A stretch of 45,000 nucleotides of DNA from Chrysomallon squamiferum (GCA_012295275.1 CM022667.1:12255038-12300037), one strand, 5' to 3'. Shown: positions 1 through 10,434, counted from the first letter of the stretch. Translations and numbers: made by a program. Notes: generated by a model from the letters alone, not told the origin.

Positions 1-360
1 ATATTCACTGAGGTAAAGTACAGATAATTCATACTGCTAGACATATATACAGCAATATATATACATACATATATATATATATGTTCACACACGACCACAC
101 ATTAGTGACACATGCTCGTACACAAACACATATAATCATATATCGTTAACACGTTTAATTATGTCATGCACATACAGACAAATAAATATATAGCCAAACA
201 TCTCTCATACATATATATGATACGCACGCACACATAAACACACACTAACATACATCCTTAACACATATGGCACGCAACCACACACACACATACACATATC
301 CACATACACATATACACACACACATTTCTCAATCCACATACATATTAACATATAAAGGCA
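1..360. repeat. CA/TA-rich low-complexity sequence
   Basis: Short (CA)n, (TA)n and ATAC-type tracts run one into another across the whole left edge. No unique block stands out, and no gene or RNA is visible. The tract may continue to the left of the window. Confidence 0.8.
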
Positions 361-364
361 TTAA

Positions 365-562
365 ACAATTGTGCAGTTTCAATTTACGTCCGAACCTCTT
401 CCCTATCTGATCCATCAACCCCACCTGGCACAAGCTCCTGGGACCGCCCCTTCATTAGCGCGGAATGATTTGTGTGAAATTCGAATTTCCTCTATTACAA
501 GCCAGGTTTGTGTTGAATTATGTGATCACTTTGTCACTGTCACGTACTTCGCTTATTAAACA
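365..562. promoter_or_regulatory. GC-richer unique island 1 (putative regulatory)
   Basis: This is a non-repetitive block between a CA/TA tract and a T-rich tract. It contains a perfect 14-bp palindrome GAAATTCGAATTTC at 476-489, preceded by CATTAGCGCGGAATGATT. Open frames here are 60-90 codons, are cut by neighbouring repeats and match no family I recognise, so I do not call a gene. Regulatory function is inferred only from complexity and composition. Confidence 0.3.
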
Positions 563-1160
563 CAACAGAGGGAGAGAGAGAGAGAGACGTGAATTACGAT
601 GTAAATATCATTCAGATGATGTACTGATAGATTTTTTTTTTATCAGCGACTGTGTGGAGTGCACGTGTCTCGAGAGAAGTTTAGGATGTCGTTTGTTTGT
701 GTGTTTGTTTTTTAATTTCTTTATTTCGTGTATTTAACTGGCTGTTTCTGTTATTGCCCTTTTTTTTCATTTTTCTTTGTTTTTTTAATAAATATATTTC
801 GTTTGTGAGTTGGGTTTTTTTTCTTTGTTTCTTTTTTGTTTCGTTATTATTTTATTTTTGTCTTATTTATTTGTTTGTTTGTTTGTTTCGAAATAAAAAA
901 AAAGAAAATTAAAAAAAACGAAATTTTATCTATTTCACAAATCTATATCAATTTGTCTTAAAGATTCCAAAGTTAAACGTATCCAGGGGATCTTATTATA
1001 TATTTTCTTCAAAATGACATTATTATTATTTTTTTTTATCATGACTGTGTCCCCACTTTACTAAATTCTGGATCCAACCCACCCCAAATGCATTAACTAA
1101 GCTGAAGTGACGGCATAAATAATAAACTTGAAACTTTATCATAAATAACAATAACGAATG
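563..1160. other. T-rich, then AT-rich low-complexity spacer
   Basis: A short (GA)n tract (about 570-587) is followed by T-rich sequence with TTTG/TTTC steps to about 890, then A-rich runs and plain AT-rich DNA. A CACGTG word lies at 662-667. I see no gene. Confidence 0.7.
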
Positions 1161-1505
1161 TTATTCTTATGTTCATCACTCCTTTTCAGACAGGAGCACC
1201 AACCATAAAACAATCAACCGGTGTCAACGCGAACTTGTCTGTGTGTATAAACAAGACATTTTCGCTTCGGGTTTTGGACTTAACCGCCCAGTTTAAGCAA
1301 AATAACTATTGTACAACAGCTACAAGCTCGAGGCTATCTCTCTCACCTGTACAGGTGTTGGTGTCATAATCTACTCTGATGACCAAATGGATTATAACAA
1401 ATATCAGTCCAAATGGTCAGGCGGCCTGAGGCAAGGAAGTGTCTTGTACGCATGACAGGAACTGGATGTACACATGTCGGACAGATGATTAGCTGCTTTT
1501 TAAAC
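1160..1505. promoter_or_regulatory. Island 2 with twin E-box palindrome and AP-2-like site
   Basis: This unique block contains a perfect 14-bp palindrome CACCTGTACAGGTG at 1344-1357, which is two inverted Snail/ZEB/E-protein type E-boxes. It also has GCCTGAGGC at 1424-1432, a full match to the TFAP2 consensus. A similar word pair, ACCAAATGG/TCCAAATGG, flanks the interval between them. A CTCCTTTTCAG acceptor-like string near 1180-1190 precedes a 66-codon open frame, but that peptide resembles no family and no donor was identified, so no exon is called. Confidence 0.35.
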
Positions 1506-2050
1506 GTTGCGTAACTTCAAATTATCCTAAAAAAAAAAAATTCTTTTTTGAGACGTAAAGATGATCTTGACTACTGAATGCTCAAAAATGGACGTAATTA
1601 TTTTGTATTTTGGAGGTGGACTTGTTGCATAATGGAGACATCTGCTTTAACTGTATGTTAAGATTTTATTGTTCTTTTTTTTCTCTCTGTATAATGTTAG
1701 CGATGGTGATTAGTTATGTTGTATATTAGTTCTGATGTCTGTATGTGTGTATGTCTGTCATAGTGCCATGTAACGTTATCTAATAAGTTGTTTTAGTTTT
1801 TCTGTTTATTATGATTGTTTGTTAGTTTGTTTTCTCTGTATTCTTCTCTCTCTCTGTGTCTCTCTCTCTCTCTCTCTGTCTCTCTCTTTCTTTCTCTCTG
1901 GCTCTCTCTGTTATATGTTTATTGCTTGATTTTTTTTTGTTGTTGTTGTTGCTTTTAGTTTAAGGGATGTTAATTAATTCTTATTATTTTATTACTCAGT
2001 ATTTTCCTTTTTTTCTTTTTTTTCTTCTCCTTCTTCTTCAACATCATCTT
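1506..2050. other. T-rich low-complexity spacer with TC-rich tract
   Basis: The sequence is T-rich with GT steps. A degenerate (TC)n tract, interrupted by TCTGTGTC-type units, lies at about 1844-1912, followed by short TTG and TTC triplet runs. Nothing else is visible. Confidence 0.7.
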
Positions 2051-2400
2051 CTTCAGACCACTAACATTATTTGTGTGCAACGTCATCTAACCATATTTTA
2101 GAATAACTGCGCTTCAAGTGTACGTTCTTCAAGCGACAAATAAAACTTTACATCAACTGACGCAGAACCCATGTTTTTGCAACATGTGTAACTGTGACCC
2201 TATATTTCTTCAGATAAATACGGTAACCAAGATACACAACGATAAGATAAGGTCTCATTCATTTATTTGAAATATATTATATGTACAGCATCGGGATGTG
2301 TACATTAACACAAATAAAACGTTATCACAAGTAAATGATAACTTCATGTTACCTTCAAACATATATAAGTGTGTTTTAAAGTGATATTTTCTTTGCTTGG
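2051..2400. other. AT-rich unique block, possibly a weak island
   Basis: The sequence is non-repetitive and moderately GC, with words such as GTGCAACGTCATC and GATAAGATAAGG (2241-2253), which holds two overlapping GATA sites. No coding signal is seen. It is less distinctive than the neighbouring islands. Confidence 0.3.
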
Positions 2401-2920
2401 GCTGGTTGTTTTTTTGTTTTGTTTTTATGATCGTATTTTGATGTAGTCAGGAATTTGTATGTCTTTCAAATTTTATTGGGTTTGGGATTATACTTCAGTT
2501 TATTGTTTGTGTGTGTTGTTCTTGTTGTTCTTCGTCTTGTTTTCTTGTTATTTATTTATTTATTTATTTATTTACTTGTTCATTCATTTATTGTATTTTG
2601 ATTGTGTGTGGTTTTTTTGTTGTTGTTTGTTTATGGTGGGTGTGTTTTTAAGCTTATTATCATTGTTGTTGTTGGTGGTGGTGATGCTGTTGCTGGTGTT
2701 GTCTTTGTTGTTGTTTTATTCAGTTATTTTTCAAGTCTCTGAATAAAATAAAGGGCCGATATGTCCAAATAAATAAATAAATAAATATAAGTAGATAGGT
2801 AGATATGTAGCTAGGGAGGTATACTGGAACTAAACAAAACTAAACAACCTTTATTGAAATGAAATTTAAAAAAAAAAAAATAAAATAAAAAAAAAAATCC
2901 TTTAATTTACCTCCACAAAA
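2401..2920. repeat. T-rich tract with inverted (TTTA)n / (AAAT)n pair
   Basis: A (TATT)n tract at about 2549-2574 and an (AAAT)n tract at about 2766-2788 are complementary and about 200 bases apart. Between them lies T/TTG-rich sequence. A-rich homopolymers follow at 2865-2897. The 95-codon frame here is a translation of this low-complexity DNA. Confidence 0.7.
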
Positions 2921-3530
2921 CATTCTCGACATTCTAAGGCGGTTTTTACAATATTTACGACAAGACAATTCAATTGTCGACATCTGTTAGAAAAGATTTT
3001 TCTACAAATACCTAATAACCAGTGACACCTAGTGGGTCGGACTTATTCTCATTTAGACGTAAATTCTCTGCACGTGTGACGGCTACAATTCACTCGCTTG
3101 TCGTCTGCAATAACCAGACACGCAAAAACCTCTTCACAAAAAAAAAAAAAAAAAAAAAAAGAATTTAAAGATTAAGACCAAGATGTCGGCATTTATTCTA
3201 ATGTCCACAAAACAATCGTCTAAGCTTTCTGTTGGGTCTAAATTAGTCTTCTTGCCTGCTCCAGCCCTGAGATCCAGCACAATTACACGGGAAAAGCGGT
3301 GGAAACGTGTCAAAGTAGCCAGCTTTCAATCGATACATTGGTCGCTCCTCAAATCGCGCGGCAGACGTCGAGTAGGGTTAACGTCACTTCCTAACAAAAT
3401 ATTTACAAATTAGCGACAGCAGACGTCAATCATTGCTGACCATATTGGTGGCGGGAAAAGCCTCGCGGATTAATCAGACGACAACCTGTCACGAGTAAAT
3501 GCGATGGAGTTGTCTCCCTTTTATGTTGGA
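2921..3530. promoter_or_regulatory. Island 3 with inverted SOX-like palindrome
   Basis: This large unique block is interrupted only by a poly-A run (3138-3160). It contains GACAATTCAATTGTC at 2964-2978, an odd-centred perfect palindrome in which two ACAAT SOX half-sites face each other. It also has CACGTG at 3071-3076, the related words GCAGACGTCG (about 3361) and GCAGACGTCA (about 3419), and several short CpG-containing words. A 76-codon frame (3183-3413, +) has mixed composition but no recognisable domain. I read it as non-coding. Confidence 0.4.
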
Positions 3531-3835
3531 AGAAGAAGGTTAAAAAAAAAATTAAAAGAAAGAGAGAGAAAAAGAAGAAAAGAAAAGCTAAAATGTCTAG
3601 CGGTTTCATTTACTTGTTTTGGGGATATTCAGGTTTTCAAATATAATAAATGGCTGGCGATTATCGCATTAAGCTTCAGAGTGACAGTAAAATTCTAATC
3701 CTGACGACTGCACTCAAAGAATTACTTAAGAAGATTTCTGTAATCGCTATTTGTCCAGCCGTGAAATTATTACCGCGTCTTGATGGTTTATGTCATGATA
3801 TCTCTCAGACCAAACATTTCTGATCATGAAGTTCA
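3531..3835. other. A-rich run and AT-rich unique spacer
   Basis: An A/AG-rich run (about 3540-3590) is followed by ordinary AT-rich unique sequence. There is no coding or RNA signal. Confidence 0.6.
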
Positions 3836-4005
3836 CCACTGTTTTTTTTTAGACTGGGAGTGAATGGTATCGAATCCTGGTATCAAATTCAATCAGGTGT
3901 AATTTGGATCTTGTCGTTTTGCATTCACTTCTTTAGCTAACGTTCTAACTAACTTTACTATAAAAAAAGTCTAACATACTAACCACTGTTTGGGTTGGCT
4001 GCATT
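3836..4005 (-). mobile_element. Possible decayed tRNA-derived SINE fragment
   Basis: Read on the minus strand, CAGTGGTTAG (3979-3988) resembles the D-arm of a tRNA head. A GGATTCGATACC-like word near 3867-3878 resembles a B box. Both features are expected of a tRNA-derived SINE, and a second locus (about 24435-24515, same strand) carries the same CAGTGGTTAG word. The A-to-B spacing is longer than in a tRNA and no cloverleaf is evident. It may be coincidence, and no target-site duplication was identified. Confidence 0.2.
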
Positions 4006-4119
4006 TTTTTTTCTTCCATATAGCTGCTGGATATCTTTTACAATCATTTCAGTACCATAATGATGACTGGTGCTTTGTAATCATTACTACAAAAACCTCG
4101 AACATTTCAGGAAGCAAAC

Positions 4120-4370
4120 CTTTATTCATTATACTGTTCATCTATTAATTCAGTTAATCATTCATTACAACGTTCGTTCATTCATTCTTTTATTTATTCA
4201 TTCATTAGCTGCACCGTTCGTTCATTTATTGATCCTTTTGTTTATTCATTGTATTCATTCGTTCATTCGTTAAATTTTTCGTTTGTTCATTACACCGTTC
4301 ATTCAATCATCAGATCATCATCCATCCGTTTATTCCTTCGTTTATTTGCCAAATTCACTTCACTTATTCT
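4120..4370. repeat. Degenerate (TTCA)n/(TTCG)n tetranucleotide array
   Basis: Imperfect TTCA, TTCG and TTTA tetramers fill this stretch. A longer unit beginning ACNCCGTTCGTTCATT recurs loosely at about 4166, 4209 and 4291, suggesting higher-order duplication of an old tetranucleotide microsatellite. Confidence 0.7.
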
Positions 4371-4374
4371 ATTA

Positions 4375-4380
<6 letters not shown>

Positions 4381-4422
<42 letters not shown>
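4381..4422. repeat. (GT)21 microsatellite
   Basis: A pure GT dinucleotide run of 42 bases, followed by a poly-T run. The open frames across it are repeat translations. Confidence 0.97.
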
Positions 4423-4425
<3 letters not shown>

Positions 4426-4529
4426 TTTTTTTTTTTTTATCGCCAATCATTTATTATGTTTCTTTCCACTATTAACAGACCTCAAAACATTTAAACAAGA
4501 ATTAGTAACTTACAGAAAAAAAAAACCTG

Positions 4530-4815
4530 TCTCTTGTAAACGTCTCTTCTCACCCGGGGTATCTCACATATCTCACGCGAGGTGACAATACCCGATATCA
4601 GCCTCGTTATCGCCTTGTGATTGGCTTCAAGCAAAACACGGGTATTTCGCATGTTTGACAGAGATTGAACACGTCAAAACAACAAGGTCAAGTACACGGT
4701 GTCGAGTCTGTCTGTCTGTCTGTCTGTACTATTTATCACATGACTTCTGTCAGGCTCGTGATGCGTATTAAAATAATCTGCTGCCCGGACACCCTGGTAA
4801 TGTCAGTTTTATGAG
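4530..4815. promoter_or_regulatory. Island 4 with nuclear-receptor-like half-site
   Basis: This unique block contains CCCGGGGTAT and ATACCCG (separated inverted GGGTAT words at about 4554-4595), a duplicated TATCTCACA-like word, and ACAAGGTCAAG (about 4681), which resembles an extended nuclear-receptor half-site. A (TCTG)5 microsatellite sits at 4707-4727. No coding signal is present. A poly-A run at about 4823-4842 ends the island. Confidence 0.3.
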
Positions 4816-4867
4816 GATTTAAAAAAAAAAAAAAAAAAAAAATGATTTTCTGTATGTTCGAATGTAG

Positions 4868-4956
4868 TCATTCAATACACTCAAATACACATATTATTAT
4901 ACATTTACATATAAATATATAACAAACCAAAAAAAACAACGATATATTATATATAT

Positions 4957-4988
<32 letters not shown>

Positions 4989-5005
4989 GTATATATATTT
5001 ATATA

Positions 5006-5056
<51 letters not shown>

Positions 5057-5290
5057 TTTGTTATATATATTAGAATCTTCATGGGTATAATTTATCTTCA
5101 TGGTTATACGTGTGCTCCTTAGGGTGTGACGTCTTTACGAACGTTTATGTATATACGTGACTCAGTGTATCTGTGTACAAATTTATTATGTATCTATCTA
5201 TGTATGAATGTATGTATCTATGGTCGAATGTATTCATCTATGTATGAATGTTTTCCATCAGAATTCATCAGAAATTTTAGTAAACTTTAT
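4868..5290. repeat. (TA)n/(TG)n/(GTAT)n complex microsatellite
   Basis: TA, TATG and TG tracts are interleaved at about 4940-5055. A degenerate TATC/TATG tetranucleotide tract follows at about 5185-5252. Both strands carry open frames here that are pure repeat translation. Confidence 0.9.
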
Positions 5291-5304
5291 TATTTAATCC
5301 AAAG

Positions 5305-5715
5305 TTGCTGAAAAAAAAAAAAAAACAAACAAACAAAAACAACAACAACAACAAAGAAAAGAAAAGAAAAACAAAAAAAAAAAAAACAGCAACAAGAAAA
5401 CTGCAGGAATATAACTAACAAAACAGATGTTAATTTTTTTTTCTTCTTTCCTTCTTTTTTTTTTCTTATTTTACTTGGCACAAGAAAAGATGGTATCTGC
5501 AAAACTATTACTATTTTTTTTTTCTTTTACAATTTTATTTCAGTTTGAACAATCTTGTTAACATTATACTTTTAGACAATTTCGGGCGCCATCATGAATT
5601 TCTCGGCATCAACACAAACAAAAATCAAAATAAAAAAAAAATAAATTTCAAAAAAAAAGAAACAACACAAAAAAAGAAGAAAAAACAAGAAAAAAAGAGA
5701 GGTTTAAAACATAAT
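5305..5715. repeat. Poly-A / CAA / AAG purine-rich tract
   Basis: Repeated A-runs are broken by C or G, giving AAAC, CAA and AAAG units, with one short T-rich segment at about 5430-5470. The strand bias is strong. No gene is visible. Confidence 0.75.
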
Positions 5716-5719
5716 GTAA

Positions 5720-6025
5720 CATAACGCAGAGTTTATCTGTCGCTTCCAGTCTAATTATCAGCAAAAAAAAAAAAAACACACGGAATCACGCCATTACACA
5801 CTGTACAACAAGAACGCCAAGAACTCTGTGCGCATGTCAAAGTGAAAGTGACAGGATCAGGTGCGTGCTTCCGGTGGCTGGGGTCAGCCTCGCGTCAGCC
5901 CAGTTCAACTGTCGAACTGCGGTGTTTGAAGATAATATCCGCTCATGGGGATATTTGGATGGGAAGTCGTTAATAGTTTGTAATTACTTCAGTATGCCAA
6001 GTGTTCATTTTTTATTCTTTTTTTT
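5720..6025. promoter_or_regulatory. Island 5
   Basis: This unique block, richer in GC at 5810-5975, contains a hairpin-like pair CAGTTC (5901-5906) and GAACTG (5914-5919). The words TCCGGTGGCTGGGGTCAGC and GATAATATCCGCTCATG lie around it. The only frame starting here (63 codons) ends in T-rich DNA and resembles no protein family. Confidence 0.3.
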
Positions 6026-6931
6026 TCTCATCTTTTTTACATACTCTCGCAGCTGACTTTGTGTTTTCGTTTGCTGTTTCATTTTCGTGACTTTTTTTTT
6101 TTTTTTTACTTTTTAACTTTTTTAATTATTATTGTTTTGTTTTGATTTTTTTTACTGGTTATTTATTCATTTTATAAATTTTTAAAACTTTTTTTTTATT
6201 GTTGTTATTATTATTATTTCTGGTTCTGTTTTAAACGTTTGTTGTATTAAAAAGAAACAAGGTATATGTTTTTTGTTTTGTTTTTTTGGTATCAAGATTT
6301 TATTGGAACATTTATAATATCATTGTTCTTAGTTTGTATTTTATTTTACATTTTCATTTTTATTTTTATTTCTATATTCATTTATTTATTTTATTTTATT
6401 TTATTTTATTTTATTATTTTTATTATTGCACTGTCTTCCGAATTACCGCTGTTTACACTGAAATAAAACGGAAATACACAAATAAAATTATATAAATTAC
6501 AAAGGAAAATTACTCAACTTAATCATGATAATCTGTTTTTGCTCTGTATAATTTGAAAACCATTTTTATTCTTGACTTAATGGTTCTTTCTTACTTTCTT
6601 GATTTAGTTATTTATTGGTTTTGAAATATTTTATTATACGATGTCTAATACATGTTAATTTATTCTCTGTTTGTCTAGATGTGTGTGTGTTTGTATCTGT
6701 ATATTATATATTACCAGAGTTATACACAGAGGAAGAGAGAGAAAGAGAGGGATTTATTTCATTATTCCCTCAACTAATCTGCAGAACTATCAATCTCATT
6801 ATCTCTACCTAACCTTTTCTGAAAAGATCTGCCTCTTATTTTTCTTAATCTTTCAAATATTATACAACTGTCTTCATTCCATCTTCAAAAGTTTTTTTTT
6901 ATAGTTTTTTTAAACATATCTCTTAAGTTCA

Positions 6932-6933
<2 letters not shown>
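6026..6933. other. T-rich / AT-rich spacer
   Basis: Poly-T runs and (TTTTA)n units (about 6385-6420) are followed by ordinary AT-rich sequence. Small GT and GA tracts occur at about 6679-6690 and 6725-6750. Nothing gene-like is visible. Confidence 0.7.

Positions 6934-7025
<92 letters not shown>
6934..7025. repeat. (GA)46 microsatellite
   Basis: A pure GA run of about 92 bases, one of nine GA/TC tracts of at least about 50 bases in the window. It lies about 250 bases before island 6. Confidence 0.97.
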
Positions 7026-7026
<1 letters not shown>

Positions 7027-7269
7027 CAAGAAAAAACATTTATTAAAATACAGAAGAAAAAAAAAAATCGCTGATATTTTTCCTTAACTCATTTTTGCAC
7101 TGACAGACACCTCTATAAAGAGGTATCAAAATACTGGTACGCAGGGCGGATTACAACATTATAAAACAGAAAAAACAAAAACAAACAGAACTCATATATT
7201 TAATAACAAAACCAGAAACAAAAGCACAATTAAGAGTCCCGTTTGGAAACAATAAGCACTAATCTTTTA

Positions 7270-7960
7270 TCTCTGGCCGGCCCGTTCTCAGATTATAGTT
7301 GACATCAGCGGATCAAACAAAAGTAAACAGTCCATTGAAAAACGCGTATCTATCTTGTCTCCGCGCACGTGCATTAGCGGTGCGTTAAAGGGCGATAAAT
7401 CAGCGCGGGGAGCAGCTGCCGCTAGGTGGTAAAGGAGCCTATCTCGTCCTGCTGACGTTTTTATGGCGAGTTTTGCCTTCCTTCGCCTCGATTGAGAAGT
7501 AAAGAGCACGGTAAACGCGCTCCAATGGGTTCGGTAAATAAACAGAGGCACGCTGGAAGCAACACGCAAACATATCAATCTACAGATGTTGGAAACGAAC
7601 GGAACAAGTGCGTTTTGGCACTCGGAACAGCTTCCCGCTGATTTATCGCCATCGAATGCGTCGACGACTCGATTTCGCGAACGGGGAGAAGAACAAAACG
7701 ACAGTGTCCAACCAAATGTTTGCCAGATCCATTCTTAAAGAGATCGGTGTCGCACACACAATGGCGGGTAAGGGTGCGCGGCCTGGAAAATGAAAAAAAA
7801 AAAAAAAGGGGTGGGGATTATAGAAACTCGGCCATTTCACCCGTGTTCTTACATGATCTTGCGTGTAAATGTTCTGCTTTATCGAGACCACTTTATAATG
7901 TCTGTATTATCGAGACTCTCGGGCAGCTGCTGACGTTAGAAAAATGTTTTTAGCTGAAAA
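7270..7960. promoter_or_regulatory. Island 6 with 15-bp inverted repeat
   Basis: This is a long, CpG-containing, non-repetitive block. GGCGATAAATCAGCG at 7391-7405 is repeated as its exact reverse complement at 7636-7650, about 230 bases away. Other words are GCACGTGC (7365-7372), TTTTTATGGCGAG near 7459 (posterior-Hox/CDX-like TTTATGG), GCAGCTGC (7412-7419) and ATGGCGGG (7761-7768, YY1-like). Frames of 60-96 codons exist on both strands with no recognisable domain. The existence of equally long frames on opposite strands over the same DNA argues against coding. Confidence 0.45.
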
Positions 7961-8168
7961 GGCTTTTCTTTTTTTTTTTTCCTTTTTTTTTAAATTCTTT
8001 TTATTAAAAGCTGAAAGAAAAAAAAAAAAAAAAAAGAATTCCTTGAAATGGAAAAAGACGGGTTCAAAACGTTTCTTATTCATCGTCAAAGTTCCTTTCA
8101 AGAACAAGCATTAAGACCGAGAAAGAAAAAAAAAATGAACGATTCTTTTTTTTTTTTTTTTTTTTTTT
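7960..8168. repeat. Poly-T/poly-A homopolymer cluster
   Basis: Several T-runs and A-runs are mixed with a short unique piece. The block ends in a pure T23 run at 8146-8168. Confidence 0.8.
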
Positions 8169-8327
8169 GCAGAAGCGACGATTGGCCAACATGATTTATG
8201 ACGTTCTAAGGGGTCACGTGTCACCGACGCCTCGCTTGGGTGGTCAAAAAGTGGGAAAAATAAGATCCTATAAGGAAAACGGATTATTTGGAGAAAGGGA
8301 TATCATTTTGATAACGAAATCCTCACG

Positions 8328-8331
<4 letters not shown>
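8169..8331. other. Unique block bounded by T23 and A31 runs
   Basis: A 163-base unique segment sits between T23 (8146-8168) and A31 (8332-8362), so the two homopolymers form an inverted pair around it. It begins GCAGAAGCG immediately after the T-run, which looks like a splice acceptor. It contains an inverted CCAAT word (ATTGG, about 8180) and CACGTG (8215-8220). The 84-codon frame reading through it resembles no family and runs into the poly-A as lysines, so no exon is called. Confidence 0.35.
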
Positions 8332-8364
<33 letters not shown>

Positions 8365-8384
8365 TGTTTTGATGGTATACACAT

Positions 8385-8570
8385 GTTGAATCAAAACCTG
8401 TGGCATTCTTCTGACATTTGACCCGCCATCTTCTGAAAATTTTATGGTTAATTTCGCCACACTAATTCGGACCCCCATGTGAAGTGTGGTAAACAAGACG
8501 CTTGTTATGGCGACGCCTTTCGTTTCGCGGCAAAGGGAGGAGGGTGGGAAAAATGTCAGACATTCAGAAA
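8385..8570. promoter_or_regulatory. Island 7 with YY1-like word
   Basis: This unique block contains CCGCCATCTT at 8423-8432 and GTTATGGCGACGCC (about 8504). It ends in a purine-rich GGGAGGAGGGTGGG stretch (about 8535-8548). No coding signal is seen. Confidence 0.25.
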
Positions 8571-8905
8571 TTTTAATTTTTTAATTTTTTTAATTTTTAA
8601 TTTTTTTTTTTAAATTTTATTTATTTATTTATTTATTTACTGTTATTTTTTAATTTTTAATTTTTTTAATTTTTTTTTTTTTTTATATATTTAATTTTTG
8701 GCTTATTCTTGTTCTTACAGTTTTCTTTTGTTGTTGTTGTTGTTGTTATTAGACATTCTAAAATTTTTTTTTTAATTTATTTTAAAGTTTATTTATTATT
8801 TATTTATTTACTGTTATTTTTGAATTTTTGAATTTTAAATTTTTTTTTTTTTAATTCTTGGTTTATTGTTGTTCTTACTGTTTTCTTTTGTTTTGTTGTT
8901 GTTGT
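8558..8905. repeat. Diverged tandem duplication in T-rich DNA
   Basis: Copy 1 (about 8558-8740) and copy 2 (about 8751-8905) share ordered landmarks: AGACATTC (8558, 8751), ACTGTTATTTTT (8639, 8810) and GTTCTTACWGTTTTCTTTTG (8711, 8871). Landmark spacing differs (193, 171 and 160 bases), as expected after loss or gain in the T-runs between them. Confidence 0.75.
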
Positions 8906-8916
8906 TTTTGTTGTTG

Positions 8917-8974
<58 letters not shown>

Positions 8975-9030
8975 TACTACTACTACTACTACTATTATTT
9001 AAATTAAAATCTTATTTAAAATAATAATAA
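8894..9030. repeat. (TTG)n(TTA)n(CTA)n compound microsatellite
   Basis: TTG units change to a (TTA)n run (about 8919-8972), then (CTA)n (about 8972-8992), then degenerate AAT/GAT units. The pattern suggests a single ancestral triplet tract diverging by point change. Confidence 0.95.
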
Positions 9031-9388
9031 TAATGATAATAATGATAATACTATTTACGTTTAAGTCAACGTTATGGCTATTGTCCCATTACGTCAGGTA
9101 AATGAACTGTTTACTGAGGTCATATCATATAAATGAAACAAACACTTTAGAATATTGGTCCTCTGAAAAGAATAACATCTTCACAATTAACAAAGGTTTC
9201 ACGCCTATAGAAATTAAATATCGTGTCATTAATTAAAACAAACTTTAAGCTTATACTTTTTTGTTATTGTTGCTTATGAGTTTATTTATTTATTTAATAT
9301 TTCTCTCTTTTTACGTTACTTTTACATTCATTTCGAAAATATTATTTTTCATAATTATATAATCTTTTTTATTTACTTATTTATTTAC

Positions 9389-9443
<55 letters not shown>

Positions 9444-9640
9444 TATTATGTATCTTTTTTCTGTTTTAATTAAAATGCATATTTATTATGCAAATTAATC
9501 TTAATTTGTATTGTTTGATGTTATTTTTTTCACTTATACATTAAATCTTTTCTTTTTTTGAATTAAATTAAAAATCTCTCAAATAAAAATGAAAATGATG
9601 AATGCTTTTCGAAAATTATTCTATTGTTGTTAAAATTAAC
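9031..9640. other. AT-rich spacer with (ATT)n
   Basis: AT-rich sequence contains a (TTTA)/(ATT)n tract at about 9369-9450. Small unique blocks near 9060-9130 carry no recognisable signal. Confidence 0.7.
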
Positions 9641-9719
9641 AGAACGACCGCATCAGAATATTAACAAACATGATTCTCCGGATTTATGCAACAACTCCTC
9701 TTCTCGATTAAACATCATA

Positions 9720-9775
9720 ACCATGACTACTACTACAACAACAACAGCAACAACAACAGCAACAACAACAATGAT
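9720..9775. repeat. (CTA)n/(ACA)n triplet tract
   Basis: ACTACTACT changes to ACAACAACAGCAACAACA. This is a compound triplet microsatellite with CAG interruptions. Confidence 0.9.
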
Positions 9776-9834
9776 AACATTATACATATTCGGAACAGAA
9801 AACGTCAAAAACCTCTCATGATGACAACTGCCAA

Positions 9835-10215
9835 CCATCTGCTAGTGTGTAAATTGAAGCCGCCATCTTGAAACCAGTTGAAAACACTTCGAAAAAAATA
9901 AAAAAATAAAACATAAAAAAATAAAAAAATTGTAAAAATGTAATTGTCTTAAAATGCGTCGACAACATGCTGCAGAATGCATGACGCACACGCGACTCTT
10001 TGACGCATGATCTGGCTACGACAACGTTCACGACAACAACGACAATCAGATACGACGACACCGTGAAGAGGCGCATTGAGAGCAGCACGAACTTTTCTCA
10101 CTTTGAAGCCGCGAAAAAAACAACAAAAAACAAACAATTAAAAAAAAAAAAAACAGTTTCACGCCAGATATTCGTGTACAAAGAAAAACTTCAGCTCTCC
10201 ACCACCAGGGGCCGT
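9835..10215. promoter_or_regulatory. Island 8 with YY1 consensus
   Basis: The block contains CCGCCATCTTG (9860-9870), a full YY1-type consensus. After an A-rich gap, a unique block at about 9955-10115 carries ATGCGTCGACAACATGC, GACGCACACGCGAC and GACGCATGATC. Frames on both strands are short and unrecognised. Confidence 0.3.
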
Positions 10216-10218
10216 TCA

Positions 10219-10290
<72 letters not shown>

Positions 10291-10385
10291 TATACGAAAT
10301 TTTAATATATATATATACTATTATTATAATCATTGTTATTATTAAAGTTTTATCCGAAATTTTAATATATATATATATATATATA

Positions 10386-10434
<49 letters not shown>

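Noticed and set aside
1179-1369. Possible exon after CTCCTTTTCAG
   Set aside because: The 66-codon peptide matches no family and there is no paired donor; the DNA reads better as a regulatory island.
1919-1931. TTATTGCTTGA, identical to the start of miR-137
   Set aside because: It is followed by a T-run; no mature remainder or hairpin.
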